Source: Bradyrhizobium sp. CSA112 (GTDB lineage Bacteria > Pseudomonadota > Alphaproteobacteria > Rhizobiales > Xanthobacteraceae). Taken from it: a stretch of 64,000 nt of DNA. Where the stretch lies: NCBI RefSeq assembly GCF_029051645.1, contig NZ_JAACFS010000038.1:1-64000 (forward strand). Direction: 5' to 3'. Shown in pieces: positions 15,282-23,410 of this stretch. Below the pieces are notes generated by a model that was not told where the DNA came from, ran no database searches, and saw nothing but the letters and a program-made list of their open reading frames with translations. Made by a program: the position numbers and the translations under genes. The stretch's first letter is position 1, and each line of letters begins with the position of its first letter.

Positions 15282-15890
15282 AGGAATCGCTGCAAGCGGC
15301 TCGATGCCGGCTGCAACAAACAGTGCGAGACGGCGAAGCGTAGCAAGCGCGCCTAGCGGCCTCGCCCCGGAGGGCCCACTACCTTAGCCGCCAGGTCGAA
15401 ATAACGCATGGGCCGGGCAACTGCTCCACACGCCGTGTCTTTCCGATTCCGGAGGAAGACCGGCCGTCTGCGCCTGCGCATTGTGAGGACCGAATCTGGC
15501 CCATAGGATAAGAATCCTGAGATCGCGAAATTGGGCCGCTTATTGCGATACTTCCGCCATTTCGCGGACTGCCGCGTGATCGCAGGTTGGGCACATCGTG
15601 ACTGGATGTGCGAGCCCGCATCGCGGTGACGGAGCGTAGCGCGTAATCCTAGGCCTTCGCGTTTTCGGCTAGGAGCGGCGTGTCGTAGGCTCCCACATCA
15701 TAGCGCCACAGCGAAGGCGTAGTGCCCATCTTTATCGACCGTGGCGCGCCACTGTACGATTTTGTGCGATTTCGCCGCCGAGGCCTGCCGGCGGCGGTCG
15801 AATGCCGCACTTCGTCGCCGCAGCTATGCCGCCGATCTTCTGCTGCGCGACCGCGGATGGCTCTTCAGTCGACGTGAAGATGCGCGAACC
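15282..15890. other. Intergenic, no gene seen; holds one repeat copy
   Basis: No convincing ORF. Positions 15696-15761 carry the left copy of an imperfect direct repeat whose right copy (17358-17421) runs into the tRNA-Arg fragment. Confidence 0.4.
15696..15761 (+). repeat. Left copy of ~60-bp imperfect direct repeat flanking the monooxygenase gene
   Basis: CATCATAGCGCCACAGCGAA... CCGTGGCGCGCC matches CATCATAGCGCCACGGCGAA... CCGTGGCGCACC at 17358, with a few substitutions and a 2-base gap. The shared part ends with the 3' acceptor bases of a tRNA and then diverges. The two copies bracket 1.66 kb with a single gene. Confidence 0.65.
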
Positions 15891-17063
15891 TCAGCCGCCT
15901 CGCTTGGCGACCTCCGCGCCGTAGCGCGCTCTCGCGTCCTCCACGGCCTGAGCCTGTGCCGCCGCAAGATTCTCACGCACATCCTTGGCACGGCGCGCGG
16001 CATCGAGGGTTGCTTGGGCGTGGCCCTGGAATTGCGGCATTACCTCGCGCGCGATCAGCTCGTACGAGCGCTGCGTCGCCGCCGGATTGGCCCAGTTGTG
16101 CGCGAGCAGGAGATACGCGCCGAACCCGCCATTCGACTGCTGCCACAGCCGCTCGATCTGCGCGGCGCAGGCGTCCGACGTGCCGATGGCGCCAAGACCG
16201 GAGCCGTTGATGAACTCGATCATCTCGCTGACCGAGTTGCCGACCACAGCCATTTGCGGAAACGCTGCGACCTGCTGAAAGTAGCGGAACCAGTGCTCGA
16301 TGCCGTACTCGACGTCGCGATACGCCTGCTCCTTGGTTTCTGCGATATGGCACAAACCGACGAGCCGCCACTTGCTGCGGTCCGCGGTCTTGCCGTGCGC
16401 CTTCGCTTCTGTCGTCAGCACGTCCCAGTGCAGCGCCAGCGCGTCGAAGCCGGCGGCGGTGGTGGCCCCGACCGAGAGCATGCCGGCACCATGCCGGCCG
16501 GCGAGTTTCGCGCCGGTCGGAGAGGCGACCGCCGCGACCGCCACGTCGAACAGCGGATTGGAGTAGGGGCGCAGATGCAGCCGCGCGTCGCGCAAATCCC
16601 AGCGATCGTTCTTGAACGTGACCGGCTCGTCGCTGGTGAGAAGCTTCGTGATGATGCCCATCCCGTCTTCCAGCAGCCCGCGGGTCTGGCTCTGCTGCAA
16701 GCCGATCATGATGCCGTCGGTCGGCAGCGAGCCCGGACCGAGACCGAGCATGGCACGCCCTTGAGTCAGATGGTCGAGCAGCACGATGCGTTCAGCCACC
16801 CACAGCGGATTGTGATAGGACACGCTGATGACGCCGGTGCCGAGCTTGATGTGACCGGTTCGCTCGGCGGCCGCGGCGATCATGATTTCGGGTGAGGCCG
16901 ACAGCTCGGTTCCGGCCGAATGGTGCTCGCCGAGCCAGGCCTCATCATAGCCGCAGCGGTCGAGCCACTGGATCAGCTCCAGATCGCCTCGAAGCGCGAG
17001 CGTCGGGTTGATGCCGGGTTTGTGAAAGGGCGCAAGAAAGATACCGAAGCGCAGGCGGTTCAT
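15891..17063 (-). CDS. LLM-class flavin-dependent monooxygenase, limonene-monooxygenase-like
   Basis: A 390-aa bacterial luciferase-family TIM-barrel enzyme: MNRLRFGIFLAPFHKPGINP, GYDEAWLGEHHSAGTELSAS, HIKLGTGVISVSYHNPLWVA, RAMLGLGPGSLPTDG. Such enzymes use FMNH2 and O2 to hydroxylate or epoxidise small organics. The N-terminal pattern is closest to limonene 1,2-monooxygenase-type members, but the substrate is unknown. It stands alone between two direct repeats. A long Ala-rich C-terminal tail follows the barrel. Confidence 0.85.
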   Translation of the reverse strand: MNRLRFGIFLAPFHKPGINPTLALRGDLELIQWLDRCGYDEAWLGEHHSAGTELSASPEIMIAAAAERTGHIKLGTGVISVSYHNPLWVAERIVLLDHLTQGRAMLGLGPGSLPTDGIMIGLQQSQTRGLLEDGMGIITKLLTSDEPVTFKNDRWDLRDARLHLRPYSNPLFDVAVAAVASPTGAKLAGRHGAGMLSVGATTAAGFDALALHWDVLTTEAKAHGKTADRSKWRLVGLCHIAETKEQAYRDVEYGIEHWFRYFQQVAAFPQMAVVGNSVSEMIEFINGSGLGAIGTSDACAAQIERLWQQSNGGFGAYLLLAHNWANPAATQRSYELIAREVMPQFQGHAQATLDAARRAKDVRENLAAAQAQAVEDARARYGAEVAKRGG

Positions 17064-17357
17064 GGACGATCCTCCGCGGTTTGTTATGTGGTCTTTCTCG
17101 TTGGGATAGTTCTCCGCTTCTTTGACCGGAACAAGGCGGGTTTGCGCGCAGGCGTTTCGCGTATTCCTCGAAAAGACATCAGTCAGGTGAGGGGCCCTGC
17201 GCCACCAGGTCGTCTATTGTCGATGGCGGCAGAGGCGTCCGGTTGCGACGACTCTTGCGATCCCGGTTGGAACCTGACGGTTTGGTCGAGCCTGCAGACA
17301 TGAATGATTTTGCTGTACCCGCAACCCGAGTCGGTTGGAGCGCGTAATCGACTATAG

Positions 17358-17421
17358 CATCATAGCGCCACGGCGAAGCAGTAGTGCATCTTCATCGGCC
17401 GTGGCGCACCCGACACGATTC
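17358..17421 (+). repeat. Right copy of ~60-bp imperfect direct repeat
   Basis: Partner of 15696-15761. This copy continues into the T-arm of the tRNA-Arg remnant, so it is the one next to the original tRNA end. Confidence 0.65.
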
Positions 17422-17457
17422 GAACGTGTGACCTTTGCCTTCGGAGGGCAGGGCTCA
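17402..17457 (-). other. tRNA-Arg(CCG) 3' fragment, probable attachment-site scar
   Basis: Reverse strand: GAGCC, anticodon arm TGCC-CTCCGAA-GGCA (anticodon CCG), variable region, T-arm ACACG-TTCGAAT-CGTGT, acceptor CGGGTGC, G, CCA. The 5' acceptor strand (expected GCACCCG) and the D stem are absent upstream, so only about 56 bases of a tRNA remain. Integrases commonly use tRNA 3' halves as attachment sites. Confidence 0.7.
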
Positions 17458-18547
17458 TCGAAAGTGATGCCCCCCTCAGAAATGTAAGCCGATCAAGGAG
17501 CGCTGATTCCGGTGGCCTCGCCGCAGCGCGTTTTCTTATGCTAACGCCGCCGATTCCTCGATGGCTCTTCACAGCTCTAGGCGAGCCCAAGACCATTGCG
17601 TTATTTTCAGTATCGATGGATCAAATCATCGGTTTGACGGTGGGATCGAACGGTCGTTGGTGTCCAAAAGATTCGCAGCATGACTCTTGTTTGGACCATC
17701 AACGTGCCAGACGCAGGAGCTGATCGCATGCTCTCGATTGAAGATATGGTCTGGAACAGCCAGAGGACGTTGGTATCAGCCACCGGCGGTCGGACGCTCG
17801 GTCAAAGCCAGGGAGCCTCGCGGCAGGTTCGCATGCGCGGGCGCGGGCTTTGGGATGACCTCAAAGCGTCACCTTTTCAAAGGCACTTTCGGGGTCGAAA
17901 TGCACCTTATGCCTTGACAGATCCTTGCAACCCATTGATATCGCAACAAAAGCGACCGCCCTCCGAGCGCACCAAAGGCATAAGCCATTGATACGAAAGG
18001 TTTTTAGCGATTTTTTCTTCCACATTGTTACTCACATCGAAAAGTTACTATTTTGTTCTGCGCACATCTCCCTAGTTGAATTTCACGCGTCTTCGGTTGG
18101 TCCCTCGTCAATCGAAAGTTGATTAGTTGACGAAACTCGTTCAGGTGGCGCGACGCCTGTTCCGGCACTTCCCATAAGGGCGGTCACCTACAGCTCTTGT
18201 TTTCAATCTGTGGCAAGCGCAGCGAGGCGCTTGCGTCGCAGCTTGTTCTTCAAACTTTGTCACCGGCGTCTCCAACGTGCGTCCAGCGTTTGCTCTTGTC
18301 GTCCTCGCAGCTTTATTTGAACCAGGGCCGCGAAAAGCAAAAGCGCGATTTCAGTACGATAGGGCAGCAGCGTAGCCCAGCGTACAAATCGGTGGGGCTC
18401 GTACTCATCCGTGACCGTTACGCCGCCCCGCGGAGGTGTGTTTTCGCAAAATGAACGGTTATGGAAATGGCTGCTTGTGGTGCGCGAAGCGGACATTCGC
18501 CAAATCAAATTTCTGGTGCGATTTTGTCGTGTGAATCGGCTGTACGA

Positions 18548-18841
18548 TTAGTGGCGATTTGTCCCTTGCCTGCCGACCCTGGGTGGCTCGAGCATGACCT
18601 CCTTCAAGCGATCGCCACTGGCGATGACGACCACGAAGTTGATTTTGCCATCCTGCTTCATCAGACCTCCGGCAAGAGCGCTTCCCGCTGCAGCTCTTTC
18701 AGCGATGCGCACGGCGTCTGACAGCTCTTGCTCAACTGACTTCAGGGCAATGATGTTGTCTAAATCCTCGCGCAGCCCCGTTGCCTCAGGCTTTTCAGGA
18801 CCGATCCTCCCCGCGAGGGCTGCCTCTTTATTTGGAAACGA
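18548..18841 (-). pseudogene. Fragment of an unrecognised coding sequence
   Basis: A reverse open frame of about 97 codons without a good start reads SFPNKEAALAGRIGPEKPEA, LDNIIALKSVEQELSDAVRI, AERAAAGSALAGGLMKQDGK, INFVVVIASGDRLKEVMLEP. Amino-acid content looks like a real protein C-terminus (helical, then a beta strand), but a TAG precedes it. No family recognised. Confidence 0.35.
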
Positions 18842-18920
18842 CTACCAAGCTATTGAAATTGCTAGAGGGCGTTTCTCGCATTTTTTTCAAGTGCGCCTTG
18901 AAATTGTTGGATAATCAAGC

Positions 18921-18968
18921 TGATTTTGATTCCGCCATTCGGAGGTTCGATCCCTCCCGCCCCAGCCA
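18921..18968 (+). other. tRNA-Gln(TTG) 3' fragment, probable attachment-site scar
   Basis: Forward strand: anticodon loop TTTTGAT with 3' stem TCCGC, then CATTC, T-arm GGAGG-TTCGATC-CCTCC, acceptor CGCCCCA, G, CCA. The 5' anticodon stem strand does not pair (GCTGA against TCCGC) and no D-arm or 5' acceptor lies upstream. This is the 3' half of tRNA-Gln, the usual core of an integrase attachment site. Confidence 0.7.
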
Positions 18969-19308
18969 GCACTCAAGCTGCTGAGTGCGTTATAAGCAGC
19001 TCCATTCGCGCGAATTTTGGGCGCGTTTTGAAGCTCGGTCGAGAATCGAACTAATCGGCGCCGCGTCAGCTGACCATATCGGCTCATCTCCATGGCTTTC
19101 ATCCCAATGTATACCGCGGAGACTAGTCGGGGGCAGGGCCGTTACGTCGTCATCGTAGAATAGGGTATTACGGCGAGCAAATCGGACAGCCAATCGAATT
19201 GATGCATTTGTGCGCATTCGGCGCCGAGCTGTGGCGGTTTGGGGGTTCAAGTCGCTCCACCGACTCGAACCCCGACATTTCTTTAGGGGAGGGTGACGCG
19301 GCCGCCTC
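18969..19308. other. Intergenic, no gene seen; hairpin inside
   Basis: No convincing gene. Contains the inverted repeat at 19242-19273. Confidence 0.35.
19242..19273. repeat. Inverted repeat with 6-base loop
   Basis: GGGGTTC-A-AGTCG, loop CTCCAC, CGACT-C-GAACCCC: 12 of 13 positions pair. Each arm resembles a tRNA T-arm (GGGGTTC), but no tRNA body is attached. No T-run follows. Confidence 0.45.
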
Positions 19309-19587
19309 TTGCGCGCCAAGATAAGTAGTGCGAGAAATCCACGTGGATGCGCGAGACCCTTCGGCTCTCACGTCACAGTTACCTCACGTTCAACCGGGCG
19401 AACCGTTACGGTTCGGATAAACGACCGTGGCCCGTTCGTGAGGGGACGGTGCATAGATCTATCCAATGGGGCCGCCCGTGCGTTCGGCATGGGGGACCGC
19501 GATGGTGTCTCTAAGCTGAGCGAGAATGAGCACCGATTATCACCAACAGTCCGTGTCGATTTCGCAGATGACCGACAACCGCGATAG
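19309..19587 (+). pseudogene. RlpA-like double-psi beta-barrel fragment
   Basis: The central part PFGSHVTVTSRSTGRTVTVR, INDRGPFVRGRCIDLSNGAA, RAFGMG is the DPBB core of RlpA-type septal lytic transglycosylases, including the catalytic Asp region (NDRGPF). The signal peptide and the start of the barrel are missing and the C-terminus drifts into unrelated sequence. Likely a truncated copy; a short cytoplasmic product is possible. Confidence 0.6.
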
Positions 19588-19592
19588 ATAGC

Positions 19593-19748
19593 TTGTGTAA
19601 AGAGGAGTTCTACGAGCTCCTGGACACGCGAGGAGATCCCTGGGCGGCGACTACTCTGAAGAATTTCCTCATTGCCGAGGCTCTTGGACTTCCTGCATCA
19701 ACCAAATCGCCGTCGTATTCCGAAAGATGTGGGGCTATGCTCTCTTAA
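19593..19748 (+). CDS. 51-codon hypothetical ORF (TTG start), doubtful
   Basis: Frame LCKEEFYELLDTRGDPWAAT, TLKNFLIAEALGLPASTKSP, SYSERCGAMLS. Sequence looks protein-like (amphipathic, balanced composition), but there is no ATG and no known family. Could be a fragment of a larger lost gene. Confidence 0.3.
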   Translation: MCKEEFYELLDTRGDPWAATTLKNFLIAEALGLPASTKSPSYSERCGAMLS

Positions 19749-19862
19749 CATTTCACAGGAAGTTGACGGTCTCTTCGAGAGGAGCTCGAGGCGATCGCCG
19801 CGATCTGACCTTGGTGTCCGAGTACTTCAAGGGCGGAATCTCTTAAGCATGGCGAGGGAAAC

Positions 19863-21317
19863 ATGCCTGCACCAGCCAACTATTCCCTCGTGTTTGCAGA
19901 CGAATTTATTGGGCTGAGTATTTCCAACACCACGACGGCAACCGCCAATTGGTACACCGCTCAGCCTTGGGGCGGCGGCTTTGGCAGCGCTTCGTTCTTG
20001 CCCGTTGGTAGTGGCAGTTCTCCGTTCTCGATCGTGCAACAGGGCGGCGAGAGTGCCCTGCAGATCGAAATGACGCGGAATGCGGCAGGCCAACTCCAGA
20101 GCGGCCTCATCTCGAACACGTTTCCGGACGGGACCAGCACCACTCCGCAGGATGGTGATCCCTATGGGTACTACGAGATCAGAATGTGGTTGCCCGCAGG
20201 CCAGGGCGTGTGGCCCGCCTTCTGGGCCATTGAGGAAGAGCGTCTCTCGACGACAAGGGACCATGTCTTTGAGATCGACGTGATGGAGCAGCACGGCATC
20301 GCACTGGCCGATCGATATTCAAGCTCTTTGCACGACTGGAATTGGAACGGAACGGCTTTGGAAGGCCACACCAGCCAATCCCATCAAAACGTAGTTGGTC
20401 AAGGTGTGCTGACGATAGGATGGCATACCTTCGGCGTCGAAATCAGACCAGATACCATGACGTTCTCCATGGACGGCCGCGCCCACTTTTCGCTGCCCAC
20501 GCCGGCTACCCTCAACACGGATCTGATGTTCATGATCGATCTGGCCGCAGGTGGCGGCTGGCCGATTGATCCAGCGCTCGATCATCAGATGCTGTATGTG
20601 GATTATTTTCGTGCCTATGAATTGGACCGTTTGGTGCCCGGCCCCGGTCCAGTGCTCGTCGGGGGGAATGGCAACGACACTTTCGTCGTTGATATCGCGA
20701 CCACTGAAATACGCGAACAGCCCGGAGGCGGGTTCGATACGGTTAATGCAACGGTATCCTATACCCTGCCCGAGAACGTCGAAAAGCTGCGTCTTTCTGG
20801 TTCAGGACCCCTCGACGCGACCGGAAACAGCGGAAGCAATCACCTCTATGGCAATGGAAACGCCAATACGCTGTCGGGTCTAGCCGGCGAAGATTATCTG
20901 TATGGCGATGCCGGCAATGACAGGCTGCTCGGAGGGAGTGCGAACGATAAGCTCTATGGTGGAAACGGGAACGATCTGCTGATCGGTGGTCTTGGTATCG
21001 ATCGGTTGGACGGCGAAAGCGGAGCGGACACGTTCCGTTTCGAGAGTATCGCAGAAAGCCCGTATTCTGCGCGGGACACCATTATCGCGTTTTCAGGGGC
21101 CACAGAAGATCGCATCGACCTTAGTGCTGTTGATGCCAACACGCTGATCAGTGGCAATCAAGCTTTTACCTTCATAGGATCCGATCCCTTTACCGCAGCG
21201 GGACAGCTTCGATTGACCAACGGGATCCTGTCAGCCGACGTCAACGGCGATTACATGGCCGATTTTGGTGTGGTCATTGGCTCGGTGCCTCTGGCTCCTG
21301 ACTACTTCATCCTCTGA
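19863..21317 (+). CDS. Secreted GH16 endo-glycanase with RTX calcium-binding repeats (ExsH/PlyA-like)
   Basis: A 484-aa protein. About residues 8-255: GH16 beta-jelly-roll with the catalytic ExDxxE motif in VFEIDVMEQHG (E137, D139, E142) and GYYEIRMWLPAGQGVWPAFW. From about 265: RTX nonapeptides (GGNGNDTF, YGDAGNDRL, YGGNGNDLL), then a serralysin-like C-terminal part, the signature of type I (ABC/HlyD/TolC) secretion; no Sec signal. Relatives cleave nascent acidic exopolysaccharide outside the cell. First gene of the exopolysaccharide cluster, in the same direction as most of it. Confidence 0.88.
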   Translation: MPAPANYSLVFADEFIGLSISNTTTATANWYTAQPWGGGFGSASFLPVGSGSSPFSIVQQGGESALQIEMTRNAAGQLQSGLISNTFPDGTSTTPQDGDPYGYYEIRMWLPAGQGVWPAFWAIEEERLSTTRDHVFEIDVMEQHGIALADRYSSSLHDWNWNGTALEGHTSQSHQNVVGQGVLTIGWHTFGVEIRPDTMTFSMDGRAHFSLPTPATLNTDLMFMIDLAAGGGWPIDPALDHQMLYVDYFRAYELDRLVPGPGPVLVGGNGNDTFVVDIATTEIREQPGGGFDTVNATVSYTLPENVEKLRLSGSGPLDATGNSGSNHLYGNGNANTLSGLAGEDYLYGDAGNDRLLGGSANDKLYGGNGNDLLIGGLGIDRLDGESGADTFRFESIAESPYSARDTIIAFSGATEDRIDLSAVDANTLISGNQAFTFIGSDPFTAAGQLRLTNGILSADVNGDYMADFGVVIGSVPLAPDYFIL

Positions 21318-21508
21318 GGCTTAACTGCTGCGCGTGAACGGCAACGCCTCGGCATGCTGGCGCGGCAAGCGCTCGCTCAATTTGGCAGCAGGCACACAGA
21401 CGGTGGCAATGCGAAGCACGATAGGTACTCCGCAGCAGCCTAGGGCGCATTGTTGGATTACCGTCATGCGTGTCTGCTTGGATCAATCAATACGATCTGA
21501 ATAAATGG

Positions 21509-21703
21509 TCAGTCGTTCTCCGTCTCGCCTCGCGCGGGCTGCGGCGCGCGCTTCCGAGTTAGACCTGATCGTAGGATGCGAGCTAAGCCCTGCTCGAACT
21601 CCGCGATCAAATCGTTGCTGTTCGTTTCCGGGTCCGGGTCCGGATCAGGAGTGGGATCCGCCTCCTTGCTTTCGGAGACCGTGAGGTCAGTTCGTTTCCG
21701 CAT
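21509..21703 (-). CDS. 64-aa acidic hypothetical protein
   Basis: MRKRTDLTVSESKEADPTPD, a D/P/E-rich stretch (PDPDPDPETN) and a basic C-terminus. Low complexity; no family recognised. Downstream of and in the same direction as the IS1595-type remnant. Confidence 0.3.
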   Translation of the reverse strand: MRKRTDLTVSESKEADPTPDPDPDPETNSNDLIAEFEQGLARILRSGLTRKRAPQPARGETEND

Positions 21704-21721
21704 CGAATTCGCTCCGTGCGA

Positions 21722-22177
21722 TTAAGCAAGTTTGGACGCATCGGCCGATGAATGACGGGCTGGAGGTTGCGAAGCAGCCTGAGTTTCGTCTGCTGCCGAT
21801 CGCAATTCACACGCCGCGGCGGATCGCTTGATCTCTTCGATCATGAGCGCAGCGGTCTTGAATGAGACGTTAATGGTCTGGCTCAGGTGATACGGCTTGA
21901 TCGTTTCCCTACCACAGCCTGTAAGGAAGAACGCCTGCAGCCACTTGTGTAGCGGCACATGACTACACTCAAAAATTGTTCCCGACCGGACGGAAAACAA
22001 TCGTCGGCAACGGTAGCATTTGCGTGTACCCGGCACGGTGCTGAGTCCACGCAACAAGCCGGTCCGGCGAGTTTCCCCGCAGTGTGGGCACACAACGCCA
22101 TCCGGCCAAACATGCGCTTCAACCAAACTAAGCGCGGCGCCTTCATCCTTGAAGCAGAGCAGTAGGTCGGTACGCAT
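21722..22177 (-). CDS. IS1595-type transposase N-terminal (zinc ribbon) domain only
   Basis: About 151 aa. Contains WPDGVVCPHCGETRRTGLLR and TRKCYRCRRLFSVRSGTIFE, the two-knuckle zinc ribbon of IS1595 transposases, and PLHKWLQAFFLTGCGRETIK with a following helix. The DDE nuclease that should follow (about 150 more residues) is absent; the frame ends in a Gln/Ala/Ser-rich tail and stop. Either a truncated transposase or a domesticated DNA-binding protein at the edge of the exopolysaccharide cluster. Confidence 0.7.
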   Translation of the reverse strand: MRTDLLLCFKDEGAALSLVEAHVWPDGVVCPHCGETRRTGLLRGLSTVPGTRKCYRCRRLFSVRSGTIFECSHVPLHKWLQAFFLTGCGRETIKPYHLSQTINVSFKTAALMIEEIKRSAAACELRSAADETQAASQPPARHSSADASKLA

Positions 22178-22189
22178 ATGGGGCCTCAT

Positions 22190-22684
22190 GCAATTGCTTG
22201 GTGAAACGCCCCAACCCCATCAGATCTTACTGGTTAGACTTATGCGAAAAACGTACCAAGTAATTATGACGAGTGCGAGATGAAGCAATGCCCAACGTCT
22301 AAGCACTCGTGCAGCTCTGTGAACGAGAATCCGTGTTGTTATTAGTTCTCAGCAGATTTCTTCTCGCGTGGAGCTTTCACAACCTGGGGTGAAACGTCAG
22401 CGCGTGGGGTGCGGAACCAAGCTTCAAAGTTATGATCGTCGGCTCGTCGTCACGGGAACTTGCTCATTGAGCACTCAAGCTGCACAAGTCTCGGTCATGC
22501 GTGGGTTAGAATAATCAAGTTGCAGCGCACCAATACTTCAGCATTAATTAGTGCAACGCAAATTGAGCATTAGTTTAAGCACAAGGCACTGATCGAAGCT
22601 CCTTCCGGGCAGTGCCACGAAATAGCGAGACCTAAGTTTAGGCGCGCCGCGCAGCGATTCGCGGAACGAGAACTGCTGGTTTGC
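22190..22684. promoter_or_regulatory. Regulatory region before the exopolysaccharide operon
   Basis: About 495 bases without a gene and more A+T-rich than the flanks. Contains the near-palindrome GCATTAATTAGTGC (22541-22554; 12 of 14 positions symmetric) inside a T/A-rich stretch, about 130 bases before the sugar transferase gene. This is the likely promoter/operator of the long forward operon. No clear -35/-10 could be fixed. Confidence 0.4.
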
Positions 22685-23410
22685 ATGTTCATTGGAGCGT
22701 GTGTTCAGATGCAGCTTTTTCCATTGCCAAAGAGTGCGACGACCGACGTCAAACTACTCATCGACAAGAATATAACGCAGAAAACGCCAAACTATCCGGT
22801 TGGTGGTTTCCCAAAACGGATACTGGACATAGTGATTTCATCAACCGCTCTCTTGGTCTTCGCTCCGCTCTTTGTCTTCATTGCCTTGCTGTTGAAAATA
22901 GCCGATCGCGGCCCCGTGTTTTTCCAGCAAACGCGCGTCGGTTTTCGTTCGTCGAGGTTTGCTTGTCTCAAATTCAGAACGATGGTGATAGACGGCAACG
23001 CTGTTCTTGCGCAGCATCTTCGCGAGTTCCCCGATGCCGCAACCGAGTGGGCTGAAACACGCAAGCTCAAGCGTGATCCGCGAGTGACCGAACTTGGACT
23101 GGTGCTGCGTCAACTCAGCCTGGACGAGCTACCGCAGCTCTGGAACGTCCTCCGCGGCGACATGAGCATCGTGGGTCCGAGACCGATCGTTTTCGACGAG
23201 ATCAAGATGTACGGACCAAGCGCCGGGCATTACCTCTTGGCCCGGCCGGGTCTGACCGGCGCGTGGCAGGTCAGCGGTCGAAATGATGTCTCCTACGAAC
23301 GCCGTGTTTCGTTGGATCGCGACTACATCGAAAACTGGTCGTTCTGGAAAGACCTCAAGATCATTGTGAAAACCATTCCCGTCGTGATCGCAGCCAAAGG
23401 TACGTATTGA
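22685..23410 (+). CDS. exoY: ExoY-like initiating sugar phosphotransferase
   Basis: A 241-aa bacterial sugar transferase: one N-terminal helix (KRILDIVISSTALLVFAPLF), then FQQTRVGF, FACLKFRTMVIDG, LRQLSLDELPQLWNVLRGDM, SIVGPRPIVFDE and RPGLTGAWQVSGRN. It puts the first sugar-1-phosphate (Gal or Glc) on undecaprenyl phosphate at the inner membrane. The ATG at 22709 has a GGAG 11 bases upstream and may be the true start. The stop overlaps the next start (TGATG). Confidence 0.92.
   Translation: MFIGACVQMQLFPLPKSATTDVKLLIDKNITQKTPNYPVGGFPKRILDIVISSTALLVFAPLFVFIALLLKIADRGPVFFQQTRVGFRSSRFACLKFRTMVIDGNAVLAQHLREFPDAATEWAETRKLKRDPRVTELGLVLRQLSLDELPQLWNVLRGDMSIVGPRPIVFDEIKMYGPSAGHYLLARPGLTGAWQVSGRNDVSYERRVSLDRDYIENWSFWKDLKIIVKTIPVVIAAKGTY

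Larger units (their letters stand above)
17064..18547. other. Intergenic, no gene seen; tRNA-Arg fragment inside
   Basis: About 1.5 kb with no recognisable gene, apart from the repeat and tRNA fragment at 17358-17457. Several ORFs of 60-100 codons are open, but none has family features or a good ribosome site. Part of it (about 17990-18120) is richer in A+T than its neighbours, consistent with transferred DNA. Confidence 0.4.

Noticed and set aside
17402..17457. Complete tRNA-Arg gene
   Set aside because: The 5' acceptor strand and D-arm are not present upstream; only the 3' part is.
17538..17991. Several 60-100-codon ORFs between the tRNA fragments
   Set aside because: Mutually overlapping, no recognisable motif, no ribosome sites.
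18921..18968. Complete tRNA-Gln gene
   Set aside because: No D-arm or 5' acceptor; the 5' anticodon stem strand does not pair.
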